A stretch of DNA of 64,000 bases from Berberis thunbergii (GCA_003290165.1 QNQO01008305.1:62001-126000); one strand, 5' to 3'. Shown: positions 23,819-36,015, counted from the first letter of the stretch. Numbers and translations: made by a program. Notes: generated by a model from the letters alone, not told the origin.

Positions 23819-24240
23819 GCAAGGATGCACAGACACGGATACAACACGACGACTCGACAATTTTCAAAAAACTAGGACTTGGTGACCCGTCAAACCTTAA
23901 TTTTTTTTTTAATATAACTCATATGGGCATAAGCAATAATAATGAATAATCCAAACACATAAATAAACATGCAAATGCATCATGAGCAACATAGTTTCAT
24001 TAATTTGTACTTGACATTCAAATACCTCCAAAGAGGAACATTATCATCTCCACTCCCTTGGCCTGAAAAGTTCATTTCTTCAAATAAAAACCTATCGCTT
24101 AAAATTGTTAAACATTCATTATGGTAGAGAGGACTAAAATTCATTGCTTCAAACAACAACAAGCATTATCATACCCATACTATTCCCATCTAATCCCTCA
24201 TAACAAATAAAATCACCATCTATATTACAATTCAAAGTTG
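23819..24240. mobile_element. Copy of the GGATGCA-end element (left part)
   Basis: Parallels 26240-26670 almost base for base: AAGGATGCA, ACACGGATAC, CGACTCGA, AACTCATATGGGCATAAG, ACCTCCAAAGAGGAACATTA. No right end is identified. The 60-codon open frames in both copies are read-through, not genes. Confidence 0.55.
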
Positions 24241-25570
24241 TATTTTACTATTTATTGCTGACTGGGACAAAGTCAAATCAAAAGGATTAGAGATAAAAGA
24301 TAGTTAGGATTGGAAAAGTTGGGAAATGTGTTGTATTTTACTATTCATCTTTTTTGTTCAGTTATCTTCCTTTTCTTTTCCGAACCTTCAATGATTCAAT
24401 ATTTTCTTACTTCAATTTTTTTTTTTCAAATTGAAACTAAAATATGCCTTCAATAATTTGACCTGTTTATAACTAACCACTTCTAAAACAAATCGTAAAC
24501 GTAATAGGAAACACTGTCCTAATAATACTAAAATTCTTAATATGCCTAAAATATGACTATTGGTATTAATACTACTATAATTATATCAGAGAACCTCTAA
24601 ATATTGTTCGAAGAAAACATCAGAAAGCTCTCGCGTAGACAAAGTTGTTTTGCGTGATTTCTTGGATGAAACCCAAAGCCAATAATCTGTTTTCAATGAT
24701 GCTGTTTTGGTAAGACTCGTTCTGTGGCTAATTGAAATTATGATAAGTATTTTAACTGACATTTTTTCTTCCTTTTGGTATGTGACAATCGTTGATGATA
24801 GATCAATATGTGGTTTGTAATAATTTGGATTGATTTCAATTTTTTTGGATAACTGCAGATAAAATCTCTCAGCAAGTTCAAGTAGCAATGAGGACATGCT
24901 TAAGATGATAAAGTAAGTTGATGATTAGATAGCTGTATTCGAAATGGAAATGATTACCAAATGTTAAACATTGATAATCTGTCTGTTTATGTGGTAAATG
25001 CGGATAACGAACAATTCATGACCATTTTAAGATTAAGCGGATTAATCAATCTACTTTTTCAAAGTATACATTTTTATACCCTTACTAATGTAAATTAGAA
25101 TAATAACATATCTTGACAATAAAGATTAATAAGACAAATATTATAGAACAACAAAAGTCATATTATAAAGCAAATTATGTAATCATGTCCAATACATCAC
25201 TCATTAGAAAGCAACAAATACCACCACCCAACAAAACAATCTCGATTTATCATCGATTTCTCACCGATTTTTGGGTGACTCACCAATTTTTTACGATTAA
25301 TCAGCGACTCACCGATTTCTCACCAATTAGTGGGTGACTGCTAAATCCAATCACTTAATACTTAGTTCGGATCAGTCTACCACCGATTTACACTAAATTG
25401 CCGCATAAATAACCCATCTATATGTACTTTGTACACTCTTTCCATTTATGCCGCATTGTTCACATGATTAGATTACTTTTATATTCCATTTCATAACACA
25501 TTTGTGTGTATACACTCATTCAATCTTTGATCTTCCACTTGTTGACTTTTCCTTATTATAATTTGTGCAG
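24241..25570. other. Intergenic, no supported gene
   Basis: A short repetitive patch at 25230-25345 repeats CACCGATTT / CACCAATT motifs. A 103-codon minus frame at 24586-24897 has no family features. Confidence 0.4.
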
Positions 25571-25718
25571 TTAGAACAATGTTATAACGCCGACATAACG
25601 CCAACGGGGTTGAGCCGTTACGTTATGTCATTATCACGTTATAGTATCACAGCTCTGATATAACGATGTTATATGGTCGTTATTGTGATAACGTTTTTTT
25701 TAGTAACGCCGTTTTAAT
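25571..25718. mobile_element. Complete short MITE (about 148 bp)
   Basis: Left TAGAACAATGTTATAACGCC and right end (read inverted) TTAAAACGGCGTTACTAAAA are imperfect inverted repeats. The truncated relative is at 23721-23818. Confidence 0.5.
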
Positions 25719-26239
25719 ATTTTGTTTTAATACATAAAAAAAATCACTCATTTCATTCTCGATCGAACCACAACCCTAGACTCATTGGAAAGAAGCAGAA
25801 CTCACCGTCGCCATTCGATAAAGAACCAGACATCGCCGTTTGGTCTAACATCTTATGCAATTTCTACAAATTTGGTTTAACATTCTGTGTTAAATACCAA
25901 CCAATACTCCTGTTCTATGCCCATACTGAATAACAAGTCATTTTGATTGAGCTTCTACTCTCTAGGTCACCCTCATGGGATTTGAACCTTTTGGATTTGT
26001 TGTTTGGTTCGTATATCCTATGTTAAGTACTAACCAGTGAGCTGTTAAAAGTGGGAGCTTATTACTTAATTAGAAATCTAGATCTTAAAATTTGGTTGTT
26101 TATAGTTGGACTTCTTGGGAGATATAAATACTTTCGTCTTTCATGTCCTGGATAAACATGATGGAACTCTGCTTTCCTATGTTTGTTTGCGTCGTTGTAT
26201 TAGTCACAAAGTGAAAAAATATAATTAATTTGTGTATGG

Positions 26240-27504
26240 AAAGGATGCATGGACACGGATACACATGTCATGTCGGACACAGATACGATACGGCGACTCG
26301 ATAATTTCTAAGAAACTAGGACTCGACAACACGTCAAACCTTAAAAAATATTTTTTTATATATAACTCATATGGGTATAAGTAGTAATAATGAATAATCC
26401 AAACACATAAATAAACATGCAAATGCATCATGAGCAACATAGTGTCACTAATTTGTATTTGACATTCAAATACCTCCAAAGAGGAACATTATCATCTCCG
26501 CTCCCTTGGCCTAAAAAGTTCATTGCTTCAAATAAAAACCTACCGCTTAAAATTGTTAAATATTCATTATAGCAGAGAGGACTAAAATTCATTGCTTCAA
26601 ACAACAACACGTTATCATACCCATACTATTCCTATCAAATCCCTCAAAATAAATAAATCACCATCCATTATAACATAGAGCACTAAAACATAAAAAATAG
26701 GTTAGACTCGGCAAGTAAAAAGAGGTGAAGATTCCCTATACTGTCAACTTCAAAGGCTTTTGGACTTTTGTTCAGCATTTTCTCAAACATTGCATGTGCC
26801 TTGTGGGGTTCTAAATTCTCCTAATCTTCTGTCATCCCATCCCATCATCTAATCACAACCCTAAATCAAAGTATGATGATCTTGATTTTCTTCTTCTTTG
26901 ATATTTGTGTATTGATAATGAGACAAAAACAAGAAAAGAGAACAGGTCATGAGAAGAGTGAGGGAGGGTTCAAATCAATAGAGGGAGTGAGGGAGAGAGG
27001 GAGTTTACCTGATATTGGTCGACATCAACATATTGTCCGACATCTAGCAAGCTCCGTCGAAACAAGTTAGCACAACTCTCGATCTTCCTCCCTCGATCTC
27101 TCTCTGACTCTACCTCTTAGGATCTCTCATACTTTTGCCTCTCTCCTTCGATCTCTCAAGCTCGTCTCTTTCGATCTCTCAGGCTAGTCTCCCTTGATCT
27201 CTCTCGATCGCATGCTCTGCGCCTCCCTCCCTCGGTCTCACTCTGACTTCTGTTGTGCATCCTGCGTAGAAAAGAAGACCTAATGGGTTGTATTATTTGT
27301 AACCAATGACCCTCCTATTTGCACCAAAGAAAAATATTAAAAAAAAAATCTTGACCGCGTTCGAACAGTGTCGGATGCGTGTCGGAACGGTTAACGTGTT
27401 CTGACCGTTGATAGTGTGTCGAATACGTGTTGGGCACGTGTCCGTGTCCGACACGTATTCGATACTCAAAACGTGGGATTTTCGAAGAGTCGGTGCATCC
27501 TCAG
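26240..27504. mobile_element. GGATGCA-end element, probably hAT
   Basis: The left end AAAGGATGCATGGACACGG and right end (inverted) CTGAGGATGCACCGACTC form short inverted repeats. Flanks GTGTATGG and GTGTATGC differ at one of eight bases. It lies just beyond the last recognisable KC1 exon and may have removed or displaced the 3' end of that gene. Confidence 0.5.
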
Positions 27505-27636
27505 TGTATGCTCTTATGTTGCTTAAGCTCTTGGATAGATGTTGAGCAAGACTTGCTTTCTTCTGAGTATTTTTTAGTTTCCAGACACAACAACTATTAG
27601 GAAATGTTAAGGCAATATTATCAAGTTTTTTAATAC

Positions 27637-27990
27637 CTGACAATGTCAGAAGTTCTTCTCTTGAGTTTGGTAAATGGATCAGTTTTCCATTTGTGACTTC
27701 CATTGTATTTGCTTCATCAGGATGACGCCCATGGATTACCAATCGCATGGGTAAGCTTGGGGTAGCAGAAGTCATCGATGATCCTGCAAATGTTGTCCAG
27801 GACATGTTATTTTCTATTTGAAGACATTTAATTATTTCCTGATCCTTTAAAATGAAACCAAAAAAAAAAAAAACAAATTTGATATAGACAAAACTGAAAT
27901 TAGAGCATATAAACCTTCAATATTTGTATCTTCATCACACTTTGATTTTGGTGCTTCATGGTTTTGTGTTGGCTCCCTTGGTATGGTATT
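27637..27990 (-). pseudogene. KC1: KC1 exons 10 and 11 (acidic linker and start of KHA domain)
   Basis: Exon 10 is 27915-27990 (NTIPREPTQNHEAPKSKCDE...), exon 11 is 27637-27783 (RLVIHGRHPDEANTMEVTNG, KLIHLPNSREELLTLS). Junctions TTGCAG|AA, GAAG|GTTTAT, TTTGCAG|GA and TCAG|GTATTA are consensus and keep frame. The KHA domain mediates subunit clustering in plant Shaker channels. Its second half, normally ending with a RENDHLYI-like motif, is not found downstream, where a transposon begins at 27504. Confidence 0.9.
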
Positions 27991-29024
27991 CTGCAATGAA
28001 AACATAATCGAATTATTTGTAAAATCAAGCAAATGGATTGAAGCAAATTAGAGAAAAAGAGTTCTTGTACATGTATTTGTGATACGGGACAGGATCCATT
28101 GATTCCTGATACTTGGTTCGTTTTCACAAACTAGAGATTTACAAATCACATTTTGGTGGTGATAATATCTCATTTATATGACATCCAAAAAAAAGACATT
28201 CTTAATTTTCTAGCTCGCCCTATCAACTAGTCTAGAAGTTGATGGTGAAAAGTGAAAAGTCTACAGTGTTTCATTTTGATATAGCCTATTAAAAAGTAAG
28301 AAATGTAGTGGACTGTTTATTTCAGGATTATATTTAATAATGATAGAAGTTTCTGAAATATCTGAATTTCCGTTTGCATGTTTTATGTTTATGATCTATT
28401 TCTACATATGGCACATGATTTTGAAATCTTTAGGTGGATAAATAAAGCATTTGTTAAATTTGACAAGTCTCATAACAATGAAGCATGAGTTAATTTTGAC
28501 AAGTCACATAATGAAGTATGAGTTAAATTGGACGAGTCAAATGATCATAACCCTTGTAATAATCCTAAACTATTACAAGTAGAAAGGGATCTAAATTCAT
28601 AATATAGGGGAAACTGACAAAAGTAGGAAGCACAAGTAGCAAAGAACTAATTAAGTGTTGATCTGCAAAACTAATACTTAAAGTACCAACTTGTCCCATA
28701 AGTACCTCAACGAAAATAAATGCAATTATCTCCAGATATTTTATCATGATTCTGGTTACTCTTATGCGTAATAGAGTGCCACTGTGATAGTGGGTGGCTA
28801 TAACCATGTAATTCCATTGTTGTTTAGTGTTTTTTATTCCATACATAATCTATGCTTGGATAACATAGTTGGAGCTTATTCATTATTTCAAAGACATGGC
28901 CTCGTCTATAAGAATTATAAACTGTCCTCTGAGCAAAGGATTTACACTCCCCATCCTCTCTAGTCATGCACATTACCCGTGTTTCTAATTGAAAGATATA
29001 TTTTAATCCCAAGTGAATGCTTAC

Positions 29025-29099
29025 CTCATTATTTAGGCCATCCAGTAGATCTTTTATGAATGATACTTCCTCCACTTCCACCATTACACTCTTCAAGTA
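29025..29099 (-). pseudogene. KC1: KC1 exon 9
   Basis: Encodes YLKSVMVEVEEVSFIKDLLD then GLNNE, matching the FLRDLL region after the cyclic-nucleotide-like domain. Donor GAG|GTAAGC is good. The two bases before the exon are GG instead of AG, a probable acceptor mutation. Confidence 0.8.
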
Positions 29100-29167
29100 C
29101 CGTTCATGAAAGAATCAGTATATAAGTTGCACAAGAATTTATGATATCATCCGCATCTAAAGAAAAA

Positions 29168-29191
29168 ACTAATAATAATAATAATAATAAT
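29168..29191. repeat. (TAA)n microsatellite
   Basis: Eight or so TAA units within a KC1 intron. Confidence 0.8.
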
Positions 29192-29827
29192 CTAATTCCT
29201 GGAAATTGAAGACAAGTGAGTCATTTCCCACTTGCTCTTGAATGTTGCCTTTTTACGTGATAGAACAATTGGGCCTTCTATGAGTGGATAACATTGACTG
29301 TCTACAAGTACTTGATTGTTATGAAAGCAATTGCTTTTGGTCTTTGGTCATTTGTTACAATCAAGTATGGCTGTAATCATGTGAAACCACTGTTGTTGGG
29401 CTTGATTCTTCTTTAGGTAGAAATGAAGTGTTTATTGCAGTTTTGCGAGCAACTGAAACCATGAGATTTAATTCATTTATATTTTGTTTGATTTTCTTCG
29501 GAGTTTGTTAGAAAATAGAAGTTTACCTATGTTACAACATAGGAAAGTGTCACAGAATAGAAGTCTACCTATGTTAGAATAGAATGGGTTAGGAAGACTT
29601 TCCTATTGTATTTTGGTTTCCTAAGTTTGGTTAGATTTCCTATTGTATTTTTGTTTCCTAAGTTTGCTAGGTTTCCTATTTCTATTAGGTTATGTCAAAG
29701 TTAGCTCTATATAGGCTTGTATTCTATTCAATGAATGGAGAAGAAAAACAATAAACAATACAATAATATTTTTACATGGTATCAGAGCGACTTTCTTTGG
29801 TGACCTAAGACTCTGGGGATTCAAGCT

Positions 29828-29865
29828 CTTCCCCGCCTCTGATGACTATGCAAGAGGCGGGGAAG
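29828..29865 (+). other. Perfect 13-bp hairpin after the primer-binding site
   Basis: CTTCCCCGCCTCT at 29828-29840 pairs with AGAGGCGGGGAAG at 29853-29865 around a 12-base loop. Its place between the primer-binding site and the body suggests an RNA packaging or dimerisation structure (inference). Confidence 0.8.
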
Positions 29866-29984
29866 GGATGACAGCAGGAGAAACCTCCTCGACAGCAAAG
29901 TTCAACTAAATTGAAGGAAAATTGCACTCTACAACAACTTCATGCATATCAGCAACACGCCGCCAACCTGCAGTTCAATCAAGG

Positions 29985-30290
29985 AAGGGGGGCCAACAAT
30001 ACCAAAACCTGTCTTGTCTCGAATTGAGCTATACCACTCAAATTGAGCAATACCAAAATCTATGTTGTCTCGAATTGAGCTATACCACTCAAATTGAGCA
30101 ATACCAAAATCTATGTTGTCTCGAATTGAGCAATACCACTCGAATTGAGCAATACCAAAATATGTGTTGTCTCAAATTGAGCAATACCAAAATCTGTGTC
30201 TTCTCGAATTGAGCAATACCAAAATCCGTGTTGACTCGACTTGAGCAATACCACTCGACTTGAGCAATACCCGGACTCGTCCAGACTCGA
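29985..30290 (+). repeat. 51-bp minisatellite inside the miniature LTR element
   Basis: Units of the form AGCAATACCAAAATCTATGT followed by TGTCTCGAATTGAGCTATAC and CACTCAAATTG repeat about five to six times, with the later units shorter. One frame reads a 17-residue repeat (EQYQNLCCLELSYTTQI). It is probably not coding, since the frame ends in divergent units. Confidence 0.85.
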
Positions 30291-30653
30291 CGATAATGAT
30301 TTCATCACCAAATAGGTCTTCAAAGTTTCCTCCAAGCTGCACATTTAGTCTGCATCTACATGTCCAGCTTGCGGGGGGGTGTTAGATAATAGAAGTTTAC
30401 CTATGTTACAACATAGGAAAGTGTCACAGAATAGAAGTCTACCTATGTTAGAATAGAATGGGTTAGGAAGACTTTCCTATTGTATTTTGGTTTCCTAAGT
30501 TTGGTTAGATTTTCTATTGTATTTTGGTTTCCTAAGTTTGCTAGGTTTCCTATTTCTATTAGATTATGTCAAAGTTAGCTCTATATAAGCTTGTATTCTA
30601 TTCAATGAATGGAAAACAATATTTTCAATACAATTCTTTACAGAGTTGCACAC

Positions 30654-30839
30654 CTTGACAAAATTTGAGATAAGTGTCCTTCCCTCTACCGCATATGGTT
30701 GCACAATCTGCTTGAAGTTCTGATGACTGATCCTGATGACTTGTGATAGTCTTTTGCTTCTCACTGTAAAAGGTTATGGGACATTGAACATTACACCTAT
30801 TTCTCCTGCCATATCTGCTGGACCCAACTTTGATAGAAA
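30654..30839 (-). pseudogene. KC1: KC1 exon 8 (cyclic-nucleotide-like domain) with premature TAA
   Basis: 62 codons: FLSKLGPADMAGEIGVMFNV P, then TAA at 30774-30776 where the family has Gln (PQPFTVRT), then PFTVRSKRLSQVIRISHQNF and TLISNFVK. Acceptor TTTTAG and donor AAG|GTGTGC are intact. Confidence 0.92.
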
Positions 30840-30842
30840 CTA

Positions 30843-32412
30843 AAAGTTCATATTAAATAAGTTGATATAAGTCTAAACAATTAGTAACAATACATAAATT
30901 CATAGTCGCCTCTACAGTGTCATAGTCCCTTCTGTGTTTTCATTTATGCTAAAGGTTTATTATTAGAGATTGATCAAATTCTTGCATGAGAATCAAAATG
31001 TGGAACAAGAACACAACTAATATAACCAATAGAATCAGATCATTCTAATACTTAGCAAAGAAGAATGACTCCCAAACATTAAAATTCACCATCTGTGCTG
31101 AAATCAATTACTATGATATTTATAGGTCACTCGTCATATTTCTTGTCAACTCTCTGATGCACTTGTTTATTTGTTTGAAATACCGAGTCTTTTTCCATCC
31201 TGTTAAATATTAGAAAAAGTGTCCTGTTAAGTTTTAAATGTTATTGATGACTGGGTATATAATCTTTTACCAGTTGTATATTTTTCTATGTATACTTCGT
31301 TCAATCAGATTGAACCTTCTTCTGAATGCAATCTTCCATAATAAATTCCAGCGCAATTTATTTGACATGTTTTGTTGGTTGTTGTCACAAATTGCTGTTA
31401 TTTCTGACTAAAAGACTGCTGCCAATCTTCTCCATTATCATCAAAGCATTGATGCTCGCAGGTCCATCTTCAAGATGCTTCTCCAGGGAAGTAAAATCTA
31501 GTACCTGATTTCTTACATATTGTTTGTCCATGTAGCTTTTAATTGAACAAACAGTTGGTTTTTGTGATAGTGAATTGCCCTGAATCAGATGTCATATAAA
31601 AATTTGATAGTATTCATAGTTGAAGGGTTCTAACTCAAAAGTCTGTAGTTAACATACCAGCATGTCCGTCTCATAACTGTGAACAAATTATGTGATATAA
31701 ATCTCGCGAGAACAGGCTTTAGCAATTCTTTTCTCCATGGATTACTAAGTATCGACTTGATAATTTAATATTAGAAATTTTAGGGTTGAAAACTAAATCG
31801 ACGGTTCAGTTTTTCACCCAAACCGAACTGACTTTGGTTGGTTTGAAAATTTTCACACCTATCCGAAACCGAACTGATTTTAATTTAGGTAAACCGTAAA
31901 CTGAACCATTGACCGAAAACAACATAAAACCAAAATAAAACCGAACCGACCAACTATTTTAAACATATTATATTATTTTTATATAAATTAATAAACATAT
32001 TATATATATATATTCGGTCGGTTTGGTTTTGTCGATTAAAATCACATAAAAACCGAAAACCAAGCCAAAAATATCAGTTTTGAATTTTTTAAAATCGAAG
32101 CCGAACTGAACTTAAACCAAACCGATCGGTTTGGTTGGTTTAATCGGTTTAGTCGATTTTCTGTTCAACCCTAAGAATTTTTACTGTCTATGTTTATATG
32201 AATGATTACAGTAATTTAAAGTTATGTTTTTGCTTGGGAGCATTATGAAAGTTTTGTTGGAGTCTTTCTGACTCGGGAATGCCTAATCCATGTAAAAAGC
32301 TGGTACATACTGCTTTGTTCCATCATTGTACGTGAACAAATCCTGCAATTCTGACACTCATTTGACTACAGACTGGGGAAAGTACTATTATGGTGAGAAA
32401 GAGTTTCCATAC
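30843..32412. other. KC1 intron, includes a hAT MITE
   Basis: The short exon expected between exons 7 and 8 (a dozen residues of the cyclic-nucleotide-like domain) could not be found here. Otherwise AT-rich sequence plus the MITE at 31781-32173. Confidence 0.5.
31781..32173. mobile_element. Second 393-bp hAT MITE of the TAGGGTTGAAAAC family
   Basis: Identical length to the copy at 11268-11660. Ends TAGGGTTGAAAAC / GTTCAACCCTA. Flanks AGAAATTT and AGAATTTT differ at one position of the 8-bp duplication. The interior is repeated AACCGAAC/GGTTTGGT sequence. Confidence 0.88.
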
Positions 32413-32508
32413 CACTGCTCTAGAGACAAGTATGTAGAAGTCTGTTAGAATTTCATTTTGTATAACAATGCCAACCTTAGGTGGAAAATCTGCTTTCATC
32501 TCGGTAAC
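32413..32508 (-). pseudogene. KC1: KC1 exon 7
   Basis: VTEMKADFPPKVGIVIQNEI then LTDFYILVSRAV, matching the start of the cyclic-nucleotide-like domain (usual ...EYFPPK..IILQNE.PTDFYI.VSG). One residue (Tyr before Phe-Pro-Pro) is lost in frame, and the conserved Gly of VSG is Arg. Splice sites AACAG|GT and GTG|GTATGG are present. Confidence 0.9.
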
Positions 32509-32604
32509 CTGTTAAAAGAAGCTATTGTAAGACATTTTAAAGAGCACAAACATGCTATAGATATTACAACACCATAAACAACAACGCCAAAAACACTAAT
32601 TTAC

Positions 32605-32728
32605 CAATTGGACTATAAGTGATTTGCTAATACCTTTGAAAAGGTAGGCATTTTCAGCTGTTTTTTTGAAAAGATGTTGGGCTATGCTGGATCTTATTGC
32701 TTTGGGAAGGTCTCCAAGCACTTCATCC
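32605..32728 (-). pseudogene. KC1: KC1 exon 6, 3' part (C-linker), cut by hAT
   Basis: DEVLGDLPKAIRSSIAQHLF, KKTAENAYLFKGISKSLIVQ and L, then donor TTG|GTAAAT. The block starts directly at the end of the hAT element at 32729; about a dozen codons that should lie between this and the 5' part (36089-36167) are missing. Confidence 0.92.
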
Positions 32729-33189
32729 TATTGGGCAGGTCCGGGTAATCGGCCCGCAAACCTAAAATCAAAGCTCAGATCGAATTTTTGAAAACTGAAA
32801 TTTGAGAACTGAGATCAAACCGAATAAGGCTAGTTTAACCGAATTCTAGGGTCGAGTCGGGTCGGTCTCGGTCCAATCTTTTTCATTGCCTGCATTTTCC
32901 ACAACCTCGCAGCCCTCATAAGTTTCCTCCGCACTCTCCATCCGCTCCTCTTTAAATGCCAAAACCTCACCACCTTCCTTCCCCTTATGCCCATCCCAAA
33001 CCTTCTCCACCGGCTTCCTCGTGTCCGCTATTTTTACATTCGACAACGGAGACGCCTTGTGATCCATGAAGTAGGCATTATCTAACTCTTCTTGCACTCT
33101 GGGCTCGTCTCGTTCCCAAGACGATGTCCACGCATCCACCACATCCGCTGTGCAGCTTACATCACTGTAGTGTTGCTTCTGTTGGATTG

Positions 33190-35365
33190 TGATGCAAGAG
33201 GGTTTCTAGGGTTCCTAATTTGCTCTCAAAGTTATTTACTAAATAACTTATTTGTAATCTTTCAATTTAATTAGAAGTCTTTTTAGTTTCATTTTAGGAT
33301 TAGGCTTTATTTTTTCTTTTAGGAATAGACAACTTGTTATTTTAGTATTTGATTATACTTTTTCTTTTAGGAATAGGTTGTTTATTATTCAAGTTATTTG
33401 AGCACTATAAATAGAGTTCTTCCTCAATATTGTAGAATACTTTTAATTTGAATAATTTTAATTGAACATTAGAGTTGTTTCTCTGTGTTTTTTTGGGCGA
33501 ATCTCTTGTGTTATTTTTCCTGTGAATTATCTGTTGAACTAGCCTGCAAGATAATCTCTATTCTGTCGGCGTCAGTTGGTATCAGAGCTTCAACACTTCT
33601 TGGGGTGAGATTTCATCAGTTTCTATGGCTGGTGGTCGTGGTCGCCGCGGGTAGGTTCCGAACGAGGAAGCCCCGAACCGTGATCATATCGTTCAGGATG
33701 TGATGATTGAGAATTTATAGAGATAAGTTGCATAGTTAACCTAGCGTATATCGGCACAAGATTTCGGTGATCGTGAGATAGAAGATCATGATTTTGATTC
33801 CAGTTTTGAAAACCCGTATCACAAACAAGTTCAATTTTTGGAGCGTCGTGGTCAGGAGGATCGTCATGGAGACCTTGGATTCAGAGTGGATCTGCCCGAG
33901 TTTTCTGGTATGTTACATGCCGAAGGATTCGTTGATTGGTTGAATGAAGTAGAACGTATTTTTTAGTATAAGGAAGTCCTAGATCGTGACAAGGTAAAAT
34001 TGGTCGCCATCAAACTCAAAGGCAACATGAATATGAGGCCCATGATCAGAAATGATCAAAGCAGTCGACCAGTTTGCCCTCAAGAATCTCGTCCTACCCA
34101 GCAGCCACCGCAGAGTAATTCTAACTCAAATATTAGATGTTTCAGATGTGGTGAATAGGGACATAGAGCGACTGAGTGCAGGAAGCCTGCTATTCAGAAG
34201 GGCAACAATCTACTGATTGAGAAATATGTGGTAAACGAAATTGAGGAGCTTGAAGAACCTGTGTATGACGATGGAGATGTGTTGTATGGAGATGGCCATG
34301 AGACTCTGGTTGTTCGTAAGAGTCTACTGATTCCCAAGGGCGATTCAGGGAACGATTGGTTGAGAACCAATATTTTCTACATGACCTGCACAGTTGTAGA
34401 TAAAGTCTGTAAGATGATCATTGACAGTGGCAGTTGTGAGAACGTAGTGTCTGAAGAGGCTGTCTAGAAATTGCAGTTGAAGACTTATAGTCATCCCAAG
34501 TCGTACAAATTGTCATGCTTGAATAAAGGTAGTGAGGTAACAGTAGATAGGCTATGTCTAGTGTCTTTTTCGATTGGCAGAAAATATTTTGATAATGCTT
34601 GGTGTGATGTTGTGTCTATGGATGCTTGTCATGTATTGTTAGGCAAGCCTTGGCAGTATGGTCGCAGTGTTATTCATGATGGGCGGGAAAATACATATTC
34701 CCTTAGCATCAAAGGGAAAAATATTGTGTTGGCACTTTGACGGGAAATGACTATTCCTACCCCGGTAGCCAATAATACTAACATGTTTTCTATGTCCAGG
34801 TTTTTGGGTGAGATTGAGCGTGGAGACGTGGTCTATGCTTTGCTGCCTTGTGGGAATAGTATTGCGATGATACCAGAGAATCTTCCTCCTGGGCTGCTGC
34901 CAGAGGATTTCGATGAAGCTGTTGTGAATTCGAGGACGAGTTCTTTTCAACCCGGGGCAACTGATGCAGAAGGGTTTCTAGGGTTCCTAATTTGGGTTTC
35001 TAGGGTTTCTAATTTTCTCTCAAAGTTATTTACTAAATAACTTATTCGTAATCTTTCAATTTAATTAAGAGTCTTTTTAGTTTCCTTTTAGGATTAGGCT
35101 TTACATTTTCTTTTAGAAATAAACTACTTATTTTAGTATTTGATTCTACATTTTCTTTTAGGAGTATGTTGTTTATTATTCAAGTTATTTGAGCACTATA
35201 AATAAAGTTCTTCCTCAATATTGTAGGATACTTTGGATTTGAATAATTTTAATTGAACATTAGAGTTGTTTCTCTGTGATTTTTGGGTGAATCTCTTGTG
35301 TTTTTTTTCCTGTGAATTATCTGTTGAACTAGCCTATAGAATAATCGTTATTCTGCCCAGCGTCA
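33190..35365 (+). mobile_element. Non-autonomous LTR retrotransposon with gag-protease only
   Basis: LTRs 33190-33574 and 34962-35365 (TGATGCA...GCGTCA) with perfect target duplication GATTG (33185-33189, 35366-35370). Primer-binding site TGGTATCAGAGC at 33577. The 1.4-kb interior has gag-like sequence with a zinc knuckle (CFRCGE-stop-GHRATECRK at about 34138) and a protease-like segment (MIIDSGSCENVVSEEAV), but no RT or integrase. The 3' LTR carries an extra 22-bp duplication of GGGTTTCTAGGG text. It must be mobilised by another element. Confidence 0.92.
34138..34738 (+). pseudogene. gag zinc knuckle and protease remnant
   Basis: The Cys-X2-Cys-X4-His-X4-Cys finger is interrupted by TAG. 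Frames at 34228-34467 and 34471-34740 then give a retropepsin-like domain (NIFYMTCTVVDKVCKMIIDS, GSCENVVS, later DACHVLLGKPWQYGRSV), separated by one TAG. The D-S-G triplet of the active site is present. Confidence 0.8.
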
Positions 35366-36015
35366 GATTGTGGGATCCAATGGGGTGTTTACACTGGTGC
35401 TTTCGAGTTTTGGGGTTGAGATGTACGGTGGGGTTGTTTTGAATGGCGGAATCTCTTCAATGACCTTGACGCCAGATCTAATTGGTTGTTTCTCTTTTTG
35501 TTCTTTCGCCATTTCTGTTTTTGCTGCTTCGTTTGCATCGACTCCTTCTAACTCTCTTGCGCGGACAGTTGGGTCTGTTGTTCGCGCCTTTGTTGTTGAG
35601 GCACGTAACCATGAAAGTCGATTTCTTGTCGTGGCAACTGAAATTTAAGCTGCTAATCGAGACTGCATTCTGAATGTTTGATGAATTGCCTCAAAGAAAA
35701 TTGTTGGGAGGAAGAAATGAAGGTATTGGTTTTTGTGAAGGTCGACAGAGCAGGATGAATATAACACGTGTCTATGTGGGTATGTGGATATCAGTCTCGG
35801 TCCAATCTCATTCACAAGGTACATATGAATAGGATTTGGGGAAGGTGGAACTGGAAACTGATTATTTAGTTTTTTTTTTAAATATTCGGGCCGGGCTGGT
35901 TTTCCATTGGGCTTTGAGAATAGGAACCGATAATCGGACCGACGTATTCGGGTCGGGCCAGATTTGGGATCAGCTAATAAAATAACAATAGAAAATCGGA
36001 CGAGATCGGATCGCT

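Larger units (their letters stand above)
29506..30642 (+). mobile_element. Miniature LTR retrotransposon (TRIM-like) in a KC1 intron
   Basis: LTRs 29506-29776 and 30380-30642 begin TGTTAGA and end TTACA. The target duplication GAGTT is perfect at 29501-29505 and 30643-30647. TGGTATCAGAGC (29777-29788) is the primer-binding site and a G-run (GCGGGGGGG) precedes the 3' LTR. The 603-bp interior has no gag or pol; it holds a perfect 13-bp hairpin and a 51-bp tandem repeat. The element stops 7 bp from the donor of KC1 exon 8. Confidence 0.93.

Noticed and set aside
24586..24897. 103-codon minus frame as the missing last KC1 exon
   Set aside because: Does not resemble the end of the KHA domain and lacks a matching acceptor phase.
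29922..30344. Opposed open frames over the 51-bp repeats as genes
   Set aside because: Both arise from the tandem repeat having no stop in two frames; no start context or conservation.
31430..31510. Candidate short KC1 exon between exons 7 and 8
   Set aside because: The minus-strand text does not match the expected cyclic-nucleotide-domain residues and splice phases do not fit.
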